Assembly (NCBI GenBank): GCA_963713625.1
Contig: CAVQMN010000005.1
Location: forward strand, 387,106 to 451,105
DNA: 64,000 bases
Direction of reading: 5' to 3'
Origin: Bog-756 sp963713625
GTDB taxonomy: Bacteria > Actinomycetota > Acidimicrobiia > Acidimicrobiales > RAAP-2
Below, in pieces: positions 33,551 to 41,965 of the stretch. The notes below the pieces were generated by a model. It was given only the letters and a program-made list of their open reading frames with translations, was not told the DNA's origin and made no database searches. Position 1 is the stretch's first letter, and the number at the start of each line of letters is the position of its first letter. Position numbers and translations under genes: made by a program.

Positions 33551-33966
33551 CCGGATCCCCCGCCGAGGCCCGACCGCTCGGAACCCCGTCCCTGCGGGGT
33601 CTCCTGCAGCGGGGCATGGTCGGGGCGCTGATCCGCTACCGGGTGATGGCCTTCATCGTGGGCACGGCACTGATCTGCCTGTTCATCGTGGTCATCTTTC
33701 AGGCCTTCGGGGCGAAGGTGAAACTGGCCGAGGAGATCGTGGCTCCGATCCACGGGTACCTCTACCTGATCTACCTGGTCACTGCGGCCGACCTGGCCCG
33801 CCGTGCCCACTGGAGGTTGGGAAGGATCCTGATGGTGGTGGCCGCCGGCTTCGTGCCCACGCTGGCCTTCATCATCGAGCATCGCGTGTACCAGCAGATG
33901 CAGTCCGAGTGGGCGGCGGAAGCGGCGGTACCGCCGGACACGGGCCGGGTCCACGGTCACCCCTGA
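33547..33966 (+). CDS. DUF3817 membrane protein
   Basis: 139 residues from GTG 33547, overlapping the previous stop. IRYRVMAFIVGTALICLFIV, then VAPIHGYLYLIYLVTAADLA and GRILMVVAAGFVPTLAFIIE give three membrane helices in the order of DUF3817 proteins. The HGYLY segment is the most conserved part of the family. Function unknown; widespread in actinobacteria. Confidence 0.85.
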   Translation: MTGSPAEARPLGTPSLRGLLQRGMVGALIRYRVMAFIVGTALICLFIVVIFQAFGAKVKLAEEIVAPIHGYLYLIYLVTAADLARRAHWRLGRILMVVAAGFVPTLAFIIEHRVYQQMQSEWAAEAAVPPDTGRVHGHP

Positions 33967-34063
33967 CGGCGGTTCAAGACCGGGCCGGACGGCACCGGTC
34001 AACGGCAACAGGAACCGTCACACCTGACCGTTCTGACCGTCCCTGACCGGCAGGGCGCCTAGT

Positions 34064-35788
34064 TCAGCGGGCGCCGCGCAACAGCGTCCCGGGACGGGCG
34101 CCGGTGTCCTCGCCGTTGCTGAAGGTGGTGACCCCCGACTTGATGGTCTCGATGTACCCGGTGGCGTTCTGCAGGAGGCGGCTGCCGCCGGCCGGGAGAT
34201 CGTTGACCACGGTGGGGTTGCCCATCTGCAGGTGCTCGTAGTCGATGATGTTGAGGTCGGCCACGGCCCCCGTCTCGATCGTTCCCCGATCGGTCAAACC
34301 GTAGAGCCGGGCTGTGTCGTGGGTCTGCTTCTTCACCATCCACTCGAGCGGGAGCAGCTCGCCCCGGGACCGGTCGCGGGTCCAGTGGGTGATCATGAAG
34401 GTGGGCTGCGATGCGTCGCAGATGACCCCGCAGTGCGCCCCTCCGTCCCCGAGGCCGGCAGCCGATCGGGGATGGAGCAGCATCTCGCGGGCCGGCTCGA
34501 GGTTGCCGTCCGAGTAGTTGAGGATGGGCACGTAGAGCAGCCCCCGCCCGTCCTCCTCGAGCATGGCGTCGTAGGCCATCGACAGCGGCGTGCGGCCCGT
34601 TGCCGCGGCCATGCCGGTCAGCGACCGTTCGGGCCCGGGCTCATAGTCGGGTGGGCTCCCGAGCACGAAGGTGGTGCGGAATGCCTGGTCCATCCGGTCG
34701 GCGGTGGCCGGGTCGGGCTCCCACGACTCGATGGAGTGACGAACCTCGGGACTGCGGAGGGCGTCGACGAGGGCGTCGGGGGAGAGGTCCTTGGCCTTCA
34801 GCTCCTGGTAGGCGGGAATCTGGTCGAAGAGCGAGTAGGTGGTGAAGTGCCCGGAGAGCAGGCCGAAACCGCGACCGGCGACCTGTGGCCACAGATCGGC
34901 CCCTTCGGAGACGGCCCGCAGGGACTCCTCCATCAGCTCGCGCCAGAGTTCGGGGGCGTCGTCCACCTGCACCATGGCGAAGGTCACCGGGCGGTTGATG
35001 GCGGTCGAGAGCCGCCGCATCCAGTCCATCTCCTTCTTCGGGCTGATGATGTCCTCGCCGGCCGTGCCGGCCGGTGCCAGCTCGAACACGCCGGCCCCGA
35101 GCTCGCCCAATGCGCTCCCGATCCCGAACAGCTCGTCCTCGGAGGCGTAGGTGCCCGGCACCGGCTCCCCGTCGATGGCCAAGTGGGCGAGGGTCCGTGA
35201 CGTCGAGAACCCGAGTGCCCCGCTGGCGATCGCTTCTTTGACCACCTGCTTCATGGCTTCGATATCGTCGGGGCTGGCCGGTTCGTTCCGGGCTCCCCGG
35301 TCGCCCATCACATACGACCGCACCGCACCGTGGGCGATCTGGGTCCCGAGGTCCATGGTCCACTTCCGTTGGGCCAGGGCATCGAGGTACTCGGGAAAGG
35401 TCTCCCACTCCCAGCGCATTCCTTCGGCCAGCGCGCTGCCCGGGATGTCCTCGACACCCTCCATCAGACCGATCAGCCACTCGTGGCGGTCCGGGCGGGC
35501 TGGGGCGAAACCCACCCCGCAGTTTCCGGTCACCACGGTGGTGACGCCGTGCCAACTGCTGGGGGCGAGCACTTCGTCCCAGGTGGCCTGGCCGTCGTAG
35601 TGGGTGTGGATGTCCACCCAACCCGGCGCCACCAGCAGTCCGTCGGCATCGACCGTCCGGGAGGCGGCTTCGCCGGCGAAGGAACCGATGCCGCTGATGT
35701 GCCCCCGGTCCACGGCCACGTCCGCGGTGCGAGCCGGTGCTCCCGTGCCGTCGACGACCGTTCCGCCCCGAATGACGAGATCGTGCAT
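34064..35788 (-). CDS. N-acyl-D-amino-acid deacylase-type amidohydrolase
   Basis: 574 residues. The metal-binding HxH is in LLVAPGWVDIHTHYDGQATW, EDIISPKKEMDWMRRL lies in the middle, and GLGDGGAHCGVICDASQPTF is the C-terminal conserved Asp/His region. This is the D-aminoacylase/dihydroorotase-like amidohydrolase family. Sequences of this length in actinobacteria are annotated as N-acyl-D-amino-acid deacylase; the true substrate is often unknown. No partner gene is adjacent. Confidence 0.88.
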   Translation of the reverse strand: MHDLVIRGGTVVDGTGAPARTADVAVDRGHISGIGSFAGEAASRTVDADGLLVAPGWVDIHTHYDGQATWDEVLAPSSWHGVTTVVTGNCGVGFAPARPDRHEWLIGLMEGVEDIPGSALAEGMRWEWETFPEYLDALAQRKWTMDLGTQIAHGAVRSYVMGDRGARNEPASPDDIEAMKQVVKEAIASGALGFSTSRTLAHLAIDGEPVPGTYASEDELFGIGSALGELGAGVFELAPAGTAGEDIISPKKEMDWMRRLSTAINRPVTFAMVQVDDAPELWRELMEESLRAVSEGADLWPQVAGRGFGLLSGHFTTYSLFDQIPAYQELKAKDLSPDALVDALRSPEVRHSIESWEPDPATADRMDQAFRTTFVLGSPPDYEPGPERSLTGMAAATGRTPLSMAYDAMLEEDGRGLLYVPILNYSDGNLEPAREMLLHPRSAAGLGDGGAHCGVICDASQPTFMITHWTRDRSRGELLPLEWMVKKQTHDTARLYGLTDRGTIETGAVADLNIIDYEHLQMGNPTVVNDLPAGGSRLLQNATGYIETIKSGVTTFSNGEDTGARPGTLLRGAR

Positions 35789-35926
35789 AGCGCTTCCCCC
35801 TTCGTGCCGACTGACCCCGATGCTGGCACGGAACGGCTCGGACGTGCAATGACCAGGGAAAAGGACCGGCGGGCTTCAGGTCGGGTGGGCGCTCTCGGTT
35901 CGCCGACGACCTGGCGTGGTCCCGGC

Positions 35927-36349
35927 TTACCGCGGAGGAATCGAGTATGTGACCTGGGCTTTTGCCAGCAGCTCCTTGCTCCCGACCGAATGCATGGCCA
36001 CGTCGGCCACGCCCAGGCGCTTTCCAAGCTTGAGCAGGGTCCCGACGGCCACGACGTCGACCAGCGCCGGCTTGCGGAGGAAGTCGATGTGGAGGCTGGT
36101 GGTCACCGCCAGCGCCACCGGCCCGATCTGGCCGGCAATGACCAGCCAGGCGGCTGTGTCGGCCAGGGCCATGAGCGACGGTCCCGACACCGTGCCGCCC
36201 GGCCGACTGTTGGCTTCGCTGACCGGCAGCCGGACCGAGATGGCGGTGCCGGTGATGCTCTCCACGAGGTAGGGGATCGACGCACCGGGAAATCCGTCGA
36301 TCAGGAACTGCTGGAGCTGTTCGACCGTCATGGCGGGGGAAGGGGTCAT
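35927..36349 (-). CDS. Hotdog-fold thioesterase (PaaI/4HBT-like)
   Basis: 140 residues from ATG 36349, or 134 from ATG 36331. The central helix motif is GGTVSGPSLMALADTAAWLV and the following strand TSLHIDFLRKPALVDVVAV; both are typical of PaaI-like thioesterases, though the usual HGG is replaced by SGP. It is divergent from the CysQ-like gene over about 110 bp. Confidence 0.82.
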   Translation of the reverse strand: MTPSPAMTVEQLQQFLIDGFPGASIPYLVESITGTAISVRLPVSEANSRPGGTVSGPSLMALADTAAWLVIAGQIGPVALAVTTSLHIDFLRKPALVDVVAVGTLLKLGKRLGVADVAMHSVGSKELLAKAQVTYSIPPR

Positions 36350-36459
36350 GGCACGAGCAGCGTAGCCAGGACCCGCACTTCGAGATGCCGTCTCCCGCCC
36401 TTGGCCGATTCGTGCAGACTGTTGCCTTGCAGAGCCGAGCTGACCGACGGGAGAGCGGC

Positions 36460-37209
36460 ATGTTGAGCGAGGAGCATCGGGCCGCGGTCGAGCTGGCATC
36501 CGAAGCCGGACGTGCCTTGATGGAACTGCGCGCCCGATCGGACCCGGGGAAGGGCCTCGGGAGCGCAGGCGATCAGCTTTCACAACAGCTGCTCATGGAC
36601 AGGCTGGACCATCGGTTCCCGTCCGACCGGATTCGTTCGGAGGAGGCGGAGCGGGCCGAGCCCCTCGACGAGGCGTCGGGGAGGGTCTGGATCGTCGATC
36701 CGTTGGATGGCACGCGTGAGTTTTCGGAAGGTCGGGAGGACTGGGCGGTTCACGTGGCCCTGGCGGTCGACGGCGTGGCGCTGGTGGGCGGAGTGGCCCT
36801 TCCGGCCATGGGCGTGGTGTTGGGAACCGAGGACCCGCCGCCTCTGGCCGACGCCGCCCCCGCGCCGAGGCTTGTGGTGAGCCGCAGCCGGGCACCGGAG
36901 TTCGTCCCTTTTGTGGCCGAGCGCCTCGGGGCGATCACCGTGCCCATGGGGTCCGCAGGCGCCAAGATCGCCGCCGTCATCCGCGGCGAGGCCGAGATCT
37001 ACGTCCACGCCGGTGGCCAATACGAATGGGATTCGGCCGCGCCGGTAGCGGTAGCGCTGGCCACCGGCCTGCACGCCAGCCGCCTGGACGGTTCTCCTCT
37101 GCGCTACTCGCAGCCCGATCCCTGGCTTCCCGATCTGGTGGTCTGCCATCCGACGGTGACCGACGCCGTGATGGACGCGTTGCGTGCGGCGGGGCTGGGG
37201 ACGACGTGA
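36460..37209 (+). CDS. cysQ: 3'(2'),5'-bisphosphate nucleotidase CysQ-like
   Basis: 249 residues. It carries IRSEEAERAEPLDE, VWIVDPLDGTREFSEGREDW and QYEWDSAAPVAVALATGLHA, the three metal motifs of the CysQ branch of the IMPase superfamily; REFSEGREDWAVHVAL is specific for CysQ. It clears 3'-phosphoadenosine 5'-phosphate made during sulfate assimilation. ATG 36460 is preceded by GGGAGAG. Confidence 0.88.
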   Translation: MLSEEHRAAVELASEAGRALMELRARSDPGKGLGSAGDQLSQQLLMDRLDHRFPSDRIRSEEAERAEPLDEASGRVWIVDPLDGTREFSEGREDWAVHVALAVDGVALVGGVALPAMGVVLGTEDPPPLADAAPAPRLVVSRSRAPEFVPFVAERLGAITVPMGSAGAKIAAVIRGEAEIYVHAGGQYEWDSAAPVAVALATGLHASRLDGSPLRYSQPDPWLPDLVVCHPTVTDAVMDALRAAGLGTT

Positions 37210-37237
37210 CGGCCGGCGGTCGGGGTCGAGAAGTGTG

Positions 37238-38437
37238 ATGGATGCATCCCGAAGTAACGGCGTCACCCCTTTGGTCTTCAGTCCGGCCCGACTGGGCCCG
37301 ATCACACTGAAGAACCGGATCATCAAAGCGGCCACCTTCGAAGGAGCGGCACCGAAGGGAGTGGTCAGTGAGGACCTCATCGAGTTCCACCGCCGAATGG
37401 CTTCCGGCGGTGTGGGCATGACCACGGTGGCGTACCTGGCCGTGTCCCCGGAGGGGCGCACCGACCGGCACTGCGTGCTGCTGGGAGAGGACTCCTTATC
37501 GGGTCTGCGCCGGCTCACCGACGCGGTCCATGCAGCCGGCGCGGCCGTGTCGGCGCAGATCGGCCATGCCGGGCCGGTGGCCAACGCCCGCTCGAACCGG
37601 GCCCCGGCGCTGGCCCCGTCACGTCGGTTCAGTCCGAACGGGTCGGTGACCCGGGCTGCTTCGGCGGAAGACATCGCCCGAATCACCGGCGAATACCGCC
37701 GGGGGGCCTTGGTCGCCGTGGAGGCGGGATTCGACTGTATCGAAATTCACCTCGGCCACAACTATCTACTGAGCGCGTTCTTGAGCCCGAAGCTGAATCG
37801 CCGGACCGACCAATGGGGCGGAGGCTTGGCCAATCGGGCGCGATTCCCTCGTCAGGTGGTAGCCGCGGTGAAGGAGGCGGTCGGTGATCAGGTGGCGGTG
37901 ACGGCCAAACTCAACATGGCCGACGGTGTTCCGGGCGGGTTCTGGTTGGAGGAGAGCGTCGAGGTCGCCCGCATGCTCGAATCCGACGGTGGCCTCGATG
38001 CACTCGAGCTGACCGGGGGAAGCTCGCTGTCGAATCCGATGTACCTGTTCCGAGGTGAAGCGCCCCGAGCGGAGTTTGCCGCCACCCTCCCTCCGCCCCT
38101 GCGGGCAGGCTTCCGGTTGGTGGGCTCCAGGTTCCTGCAGGAGTACCCGTTCGAAGAGGCCTTCTTCCTGCCCTATGCTCGCCAGTTTCTCGATGCTCTC
38201 GATCTTCCCCTGATCCTGCTCGGAGGCGTGAACCGGTTGGAGACGGTCGAAGGTGCGCTGTCCGAGGGCTTCGCCTTCGTGGCCATGGCCCGTGCGTTGC
38301 TGCGAGAGCCCGATCTGGTCGGTCGGTGGGAGCGAGGCGAAGGCTCCGAAGGTCTCTGCATCCACTGCAACCGGTGCATGCCCACCATCTACAGCGGAAC
38401 GCGGTGCGTGCTCGTGCCGGAGGCCGAGGGGAGCTGA
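37238..38437 (+). CDS. NADH:flavin oxidoreductase, old yellow enzyme family
   Basis: 399 residues. The FMN barrel is recognised by FSPARLGPITLKNRIIKAAT, AQIGHAGPVANARSN and IEIHLGHNYLLSAFLSPKLN followed by NRRTDQWGG. A C-terminal CIHCNRCMPTIYSGTRC pair of CxxC knuckles is short of the Fe-S cluster domain of 2,4-dienoyl-CoA reductases, which run to about 650 residues. Reduces activated C=C bonds with NAD(P)H. ATG 37238 or GTG 37235 is the start. Confidence 0.87.
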   Translation: MDASRSNGVTPLVFSPARLGPITLKNRIIKAATFEGAAPKGVVSEDLIEFHRRMASGGVGMTTVAYLAVSPEGRTDRHCVLLGEDSLSGLRRLTDAVHAAGAAVSAQIGHAGPVANARSNRAPALAPSRRFSPNGSVTRAASAEDIARITGEYRRGALVAVEAGFDCIEIHLGHNYLLSAFLSPKLNRRTDQWGGGLANRARFPRQVVAAVKEAVGDQVAVTAKLNMADGVPGGFWLEESVEVARMLESDGGLDALELTGGSSLSNPMYLFRGEAPRAEFAATLPPPLRAGFRLVGSRFLQEYPFEEAFFLPYARQFLDALDLPLILLGGVNRLETVEGALSEGFAFVAMARALLREPDLVGRWERGEGSEGLCIHCNRCMPTIYSGTRCVLVPEAEGS

Positions 38438-38439
38438 GG

Positions 38440-38793
38440 TCAGAGCTCGTCGGCTTCGGGGTCTTCGTTGCCCGGTACCTCAGGAGCGTCGAGATCCCAA
38501 CCCTCAGTGTCGCCGGCCTTGGCCCTCTCCCTGGTGGTCGGGCCTCCGATGCCGTCGGGATCGTCGAGGCCGCCGTCCAATGTGGTGAGTGCCTCCGGGT
38601 CGTCGAACTCCGCACCCGCCTCCTCGAGCTCACGGTCGTCCACCTGCAGCGTGGGGTCGAGCGACGGGTCGAGCTCGACTCCTTCGAGGAAACCGGGATC
38701 GAGCTGGCTCTTGTCGTCGAAGGCCTCATCGCCCTGTTCAAAGGTTTCCGTATCCAGCTGCTCGTCAGGTGACCAGTCGCCGCTGTCGTTCAT
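38440..38793 (-). CDS. Very acidic small protein, unrecognised
   Basis: 117 residues from ATG 38793, with GGGAGCG upstream. About a third of the residues are Asp or Glu, in FLEGVELDPSLDPTLQVDDR and similar stretches; no hydrophobic helix. The C-terminal part carries TTRERAKAGDTEGWDLDAPE, which is conserved in actinobacterial DUF5709-like proteins as I recall, but I am not sure of the family. Convergent with the old yellow enzyme gene by 2 bp. Confidence 0.55.
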   Translation of the reverse strand: MNDSGDWSPDEQLDTETFEQGDEAFDDKSQLDPGFLEGVELDPSLDPTLQVDDRELEEAGAEFDDPEALTTLDGGLDDPDGIGGPTTRERAKAGDTEGWDLDAPEVPGNEDPEADEL

Positions 38794-38925
38794 TGTTCGC
38801 GCTCCCGTGATTCGTTGGCCGTGCCACCCGATCGTAGGACCCCGTTCGAGACCCGATGACACGAGGACTTGCGGCTGGACTCATCGGGTAGCGGACGGCG
38901 GCATAGAATCGAAATTTCAGGTCCC

Positions 38926-38998
38926 GCCCACGTAGCTCAGGGGATAGAGCACTCGTTTCCTAAATGAGGTGTCGCAGGTTCAATTCCTGCCGTGGGCA
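38926..38998 (+). tRNA. tRNA-Arg (CCT anticodon)
   Basis: Cloverleaf: acceptor GCCCACG/CGTGGGC, D stem GCTC/GAGC, anticodon stem CTCGT/ATGAG with loop TTCCTAA (anticodon CCT, codon AGG), T stem GCAGG/CCTGC. CCA is not encoded (ACA follows). It is the last core-like feature before the accessory DNA, and tRNA genes are common integration sites. Confidence 0.95.
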
Positions 38999-39000
38999 CA

Positions 39001-39222
39001 CTGTGATGGGCACACGGGATAAGAGATAAGGGGGTTCGAAACTCCCCACCCTGCAATTTCGCCGCCCGAGGTTCAAGACCGGGCCGTCACCCGCCCCCGA
39101 TCAAGCCGCCACAAGCACCGGGATCCTGGGAGCCCCTTCGTGGTCGTGAGTCCCCGATACGGGGTGCCCCCTACCGGCATGTGGGCGTGTGGATAACTGC
39201 TTCGGGCCGATAGCCTTCTTCG
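39001..39222. other. Left edge of accessory region
   Basis: No gene seen. Immediately downstream of the tRNA is GGGGGTTCGAAACTCCC (39031-39047), shaped like a tRNA T-arm (5-bp stem, 7-nt loop TTCGAAA), and at 39070-39086 the 17-mer GGTTCAAGACCGGGCCG, which also occurs at 33971-33987. The interval ends with a boundary repeat copy (39164-39196). Confidence 0.4.
39164..39196 (+). repeat. Boundary repeat copy (short form)
   Basis: GTGCCCCCTACCGGC followed by ATGTGGGCGTGTGGATAAC. The 5' motif and the GTGTGGATAAC 3' motif are both present without the long centre. It ends 27 bp before the lipoprotein start at 39223. Confidence 0.6.
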
Positions 39223-39633
39223 ATGGGCAGACTGGCGAGGATGGTATTGCTGGGCGTGCCGTTTTTGGCATCAGCGCTGTTACTCCAAGCGTGCGGTGCC
39301 AATGATGATCCCTTCACCGTGACGATCACGAACAACACAGATCACACCGTTGTAGACCACTCATTCTTCCTTCCCAAGCCCGGAACGACGGTAGGTGGGG
39401 ACCCAATTCTCCTGAAACCCGGGCACTCCTTTGGCGAGACCGAGTTCGCCAACGAAGGGGTTGACCCCGACAGGATCACGACACCAAGTGGGAAGACCCT
39501 CGGATGCTTCCCATTTCAGTTCTCCGAAAACGCACCTACTCCATTGGTTGTGAAGATAAGTCAGATGGTTCCTTGCAAGCGGTGGGTGCCGGAGTCGAAC
39601 CTTCCAAGGGACTGGCCGAACCCAAGCTACTGA
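39223..39633 (+). CDS. Lipoprotein, unrecognised
   Basis: 136 residues. A signal peptide (RMVLLGVPFLASALL) runs into the lipobox LLLQACGAND, so Cys24 would be lipid-modified and the protein anchored on the outer face of the membrane. The mature part has TVTITNNTDHTVVDHSFF and two further Cys (GCFPF and PCKRW) that could form a disulfide. No family recognised. It begins 27 bp after a boundary repeat. Confidence 0.65.
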   Translation: MGRLARMVLLGVPFLASALLLQACGANDDPFTVTITNNTDHTVVDHSFFLPKPGTTVGGDPILLKPGHSFGETEFANEGVDPDRITTPSGKTLGCFPFQFSENAPTPLVVKISQMVPCKRWVPESNLPRDWPNPSY

Positions 39634-39777
39634 GGGCTGGCGTATCCCACATCACCGGCAGTGGGCCGATATCTGTGGGCTTTGGTCCGGGGCCGAAAGA
39701 GGGTTGGACGAGCGGAGTGGTAGTCGATGGATTCATCGATCGACGAAGCCGGGCCAAGCCGCCTCGCTGGGTCAGCA

Positions 39778-40302
39778 TTAGAACCGGAAGCGAGTCAGCC
39801 CGCCGGGTTCGGTGGCAAGTACCACGGTCACCGAACGTGGCTTGATGCGATAGACGTTCCATGGCGGTGGTCCCTGTGCCGGCGCGTTGAACGGGGCGGT
39901 GATGCCGACCCCACTCTCATCCAGTTCGGCTGGCCATCCCTGCTCCGTCCAGGCCCTGGCAAGGCGTGTCAGTGTGGCCGGGTGGGTCTCCCGCGCTGCT
40001 ACACCCTCGGCAACGACGTCTGCATCGAGGATCGACACCGCGATCGAGCAGCGCTGGTCGCGCTCGACGTTGCGGCCCTTCCGGGTACTCGAGCCGGTCT
40101 GGAACCAGAAGCTTCCGTCCAGCCAGAGCGCACCGACCGCAGTCACATGGGGACTCCCGTCCTCATTCACCGTCGAGAGCCAGGTCGTACGAGCGTTGTG
40201 GGCGTCTGGAGCCGGCGGCGTTCCGGCATCGAGCTTCTCGACGATGTCTGCCCAATTCACCGGAGAAAGGCCGTCCGTCGCACCCAAGTTGATGATGGCC
40301 AT
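39778..40302 (-). CDS. Pyridoxamine 5'-phosphate oxidase family protein
   Basis: 174 residues from ATG 40302 with AAGGGAAC upstream. The split-barrel flavin-binding pattern is TTWLSTVNEDGSPHVTAVGA, FWFQTGSSTRKGRNVERDQR and CSIAVSILDADVVAEGVAA, typical of PPOX-like FMN/F420-binding proteins. It lies in a minus-strand block with an SRPBCC protein and an ArsR regulator. Confidence 0.85.
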   Translation of the reverse strand: MAIINLGATDGLSPVNWADIVEKLDAGTPPAPDAHNARTTWLSTVNEDGSPHVTAVGALWLDGSFWFQTGSSTRKGRNVERDQRCSIAVSILDADVVAEGVAARETHPATLTRLARAWTEQGWPAELDESGVGITAPFNAPAQGPPPWNVYRIKPRSVTVVLATEPGGLTRFRF

Positions 40303-40402
40303 TGTGTTCCCTTCTGCTAATCCGGCGACACTGCTCCAGGCCGTCTCGTACATCAGGCGTCTACCGTTTTCGAGCGTGCGCGTCCTCATGCCAACCCTTC
40401 GG

Positions 40403-40906
40403 TCAGTCCGCGAGAAGGTGCTCGAGCTTCTCGAGCTGCTCGGACCAACCCTGCTGGGCACCGGCCATCGCACCGGCGGGCGGCATTGGCTCGAAGTAGG
40501 ACTGCCGCACGGTGAGTGCTGTGCCCCCGTCGCGGGCTTCAAAGGTCACCTCGATGAGCGTGGCGAAGAGCTCGCCCTGCTCATCGTTCACGGCCCGGCC
40601 GCTCATGATCAGGCGGTGCGGACGATCGATCTCGTAGTACTCACCACCCATATGGTGGGAGAACTGGCTCTCCGCGGGGATGGTGCCCGGCCACTCCATG
40701 GCGAGCCGGTACTTCCCCCCGACGCGAAGGTCCACCTCGGCGGCTGGGCAGGTGAAGCCGTTAGGCCACCACCATTTCTCAAGCTGGTTCGGGTCGGTGA
40801 AGGCGTCAAAGACCCGCTCCGGCTGGGCCTTGATGGCGCGCTCGACGACGAGCTGGGTCATTGGAGTCGCGGATCGGACGTCCACCGCGCTACGGGTCTC
40901 AGGCAT
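40403..40906 (-). CDS. SRPBCC/AHSA1-family protein
   Basis: 167 residues from ATG 40906 with GAGGAG upstream. VVERAIKAQPERVFDAFTDP and LEKWWWPNGFTCPAAEVDLR are the AHSA1-type SRPBCC start; the C-terminal helix is GAMAGAQQGWSEQLEKLEHL. It overlaps the ArsR gene by eight bases (ATG at 40906, ArsR stop at 40899). ArsR plus SRPBCC is a recurrent actinobacterial pair. Confidence 0.88.
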   Translation of the reverse strand: MPETRSAVDVRSATPMTQLVVERAIKAQPERVFDAFTDPNQLEKWWWPNGFTCPAAEVDLRVGGKYRLAMEWPGTIPAESQFSHHMGGEYYEIDRPHRLIMSGRAVNDEQGELFATLIEVTFEARDGGTALTVRQSYFEPMPPAGAMAGAQQGWSEQLEKLEHLLAD

Positions 40907-41252
40907 TGGGATTCTCCTCAATCGTTGGTTCGGTTTGGGTGGCTAGGTGGGCCTCGAGACGGTCGAGGCGGTCGGACCATTCGGCGCGCGCGCTGCGGAG
41001 CCAGTCGTCCACCGGGGCCAGGCCCTCGAGCATGAGTCGGGCCGGGCGCCGTTGGCCGTCGCGGGCCCGGCCGATCAGCCCGGCCCGCTCCAACACCTTG
41101 AGGTGCTTGGTGATGGCAGGTTGCGTCAGCGTGGAGGCCTCTGCGAGCTCGACGACGCCGGCTTCGCCGGCCGCGAGGCGCTCGAGGATCGCCCGGCGGG
41201 TGGGGTCGGCCAGGGCTGCGAAGGCCCTGCTCACGGAGTCCTCGCTTCGCAT
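40899..41252 (-). CDS. ArsR-family winged-helix regulator
   Basis: 117 residues from ATG 41252. The winged helix is FAALADPTRRAILERLAAGE then ELAEASTLTQPAITKHLKVL and RAGLIGRARDGQRRPARLML. No metal-binding Cys motif is seen, so it may sense something other than metal. It probably controls itself, the SRPBCC gene and perhaps the PPOX gene. Its promoter is near-leaderless (see 41252-41287). Confidence 0.9.
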   Translation of the reverse strand: MRSEDSVSRAFAALADPTRRAILERLAAGEAGVVELAEASTLTQPAITKHLKVLERAGLIGRARDGQRRPARLMLEGLAPVDDWLRSARAEWSDRLDRLEAHLATQTEPTIEENPNA

Positions 41253-41287
41253 CACTTAAAGGTAATATAACTAACTGGTAATGTCAA
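41252..41287 (-). promoter_or_regulatory. Leaderless promoter/operator of the ArsR gene
   Basis: On the minus strand a perfect TTGACA (41287-41282) and TACCTT (41264-41259) are 17 bp apart, placing the transcript start at about 41252, the A of the ATG. ATTACC occurs twice with a 16-bp period between (41282-41277 and 41266-41261) and could be the operator. The mRNA would have no leader. Confidence 0.5.
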
Positions 41288-41569
41288 AAGCCTGGACGAG
41301 CGGTGGAACTCGTAAGCGCCTGAACGTCCCAATCAGGATCCGCCATCACCCCCCGGCCTATGGCGTAAGCGCCTGGCCTCGTTGTCGAGGACCACCCGCG
41401 TCCCGCCTCGGCAGGAGCTGATCGCCCGGGCCCGGTTACCACTCCACGCGTACGACGACCGGGCAGGACTGCTCTGCCCCCGAACAGCCGGGCCGTATAT
41501 CCGACGGTGGACTATCCCACATCACCGGGTCGATGGCGATATAGGTATCTGCCGATCGACGCCTCGGAG
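41253..41569. other. Non-coding interval downstream of arsR promoter
   Basis: After the arsR promoter I see nothing gene-like. A CTGCCCCCGAACAGCCGG copy of the boundary motif is at 41474-41491. Confidence 0.4.
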
Positions 41570-41749
41570 CTATCCGGAGGTCGCCAAGATCCGACGGAGC
41601 AGGTACAAGTCGAGGACAAGGGGAACAATGAAGACCAAGCCCCACCATCGCCCCGAATAGCAGAGTACGACGACGACCGCTGCGATCCAAACTGCCAGCA
41701 GCAACCGGATTACCAGTGACGACTTCCGGTGCCGAAGATCCCAGTCCAT
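41570..41749 (-). CDS. Small membrane protein, two TM helices (59 aa)
   Basis: 59 codons plus TAG, starting MDWDLRHRKSSLVIRLLLAV. Hydrophobic stretches VIRLLLAVWIAAVVVVLCY and GLVFIVPLVLDLYLL are separated by a short SGRWWG turn, giving a two-helix hairpin, and a basic end RRILATSG. It is not a recognised family and could be a small regulatory membrane protein or a remnant of something larger. Confidence 0.45.
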   Translation of the reverse strand: MDWDLRHRKSSLVIRLLLAVWIAAVVVVLCYSGRWWGLVFIVPLVLDLYLLRRILATSG

Positions 41750-41821
41750 TGCTATGCAACGCTACAACGAGATGATCTGAAATCCCAGGGCGGGGCGCTC
41801 CTTCGATTGCAATGTCCCAGA

Positions 41822-41886
41822 GTGCCACCTATCAACCGGATCAGCCGGACGTTATCGACCGTGGCCTACCGACACTTTGATGGCAC
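41822..41886 (+). repeat. Boundary repeat copy (long form)
   Basis: GTGCCA (41822-41827) pairs with TGGCAC (41881-41886), TCAA (41832-41835) with TTGA (41877-41880). The middle is GGATCAGCCGGACGTTATC, as in the copy at 57519-57578. It ends 80 bp before the GNAT gene. Confidence 0.6.
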
Positions 41887-41965
41887 CCTTCTGACAGACC
41901 TCGGCCGTGGCTGACTCGGCAGGCGGGATGCGACCTCAACAAGTCCTGGGTGATACAACCATCCG

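Noticed and set aside
33971..39086. att sites for the island
   Set aside because: The shared 17-mer is separated by intact core genes and does not overlap the tRNA 3' end.
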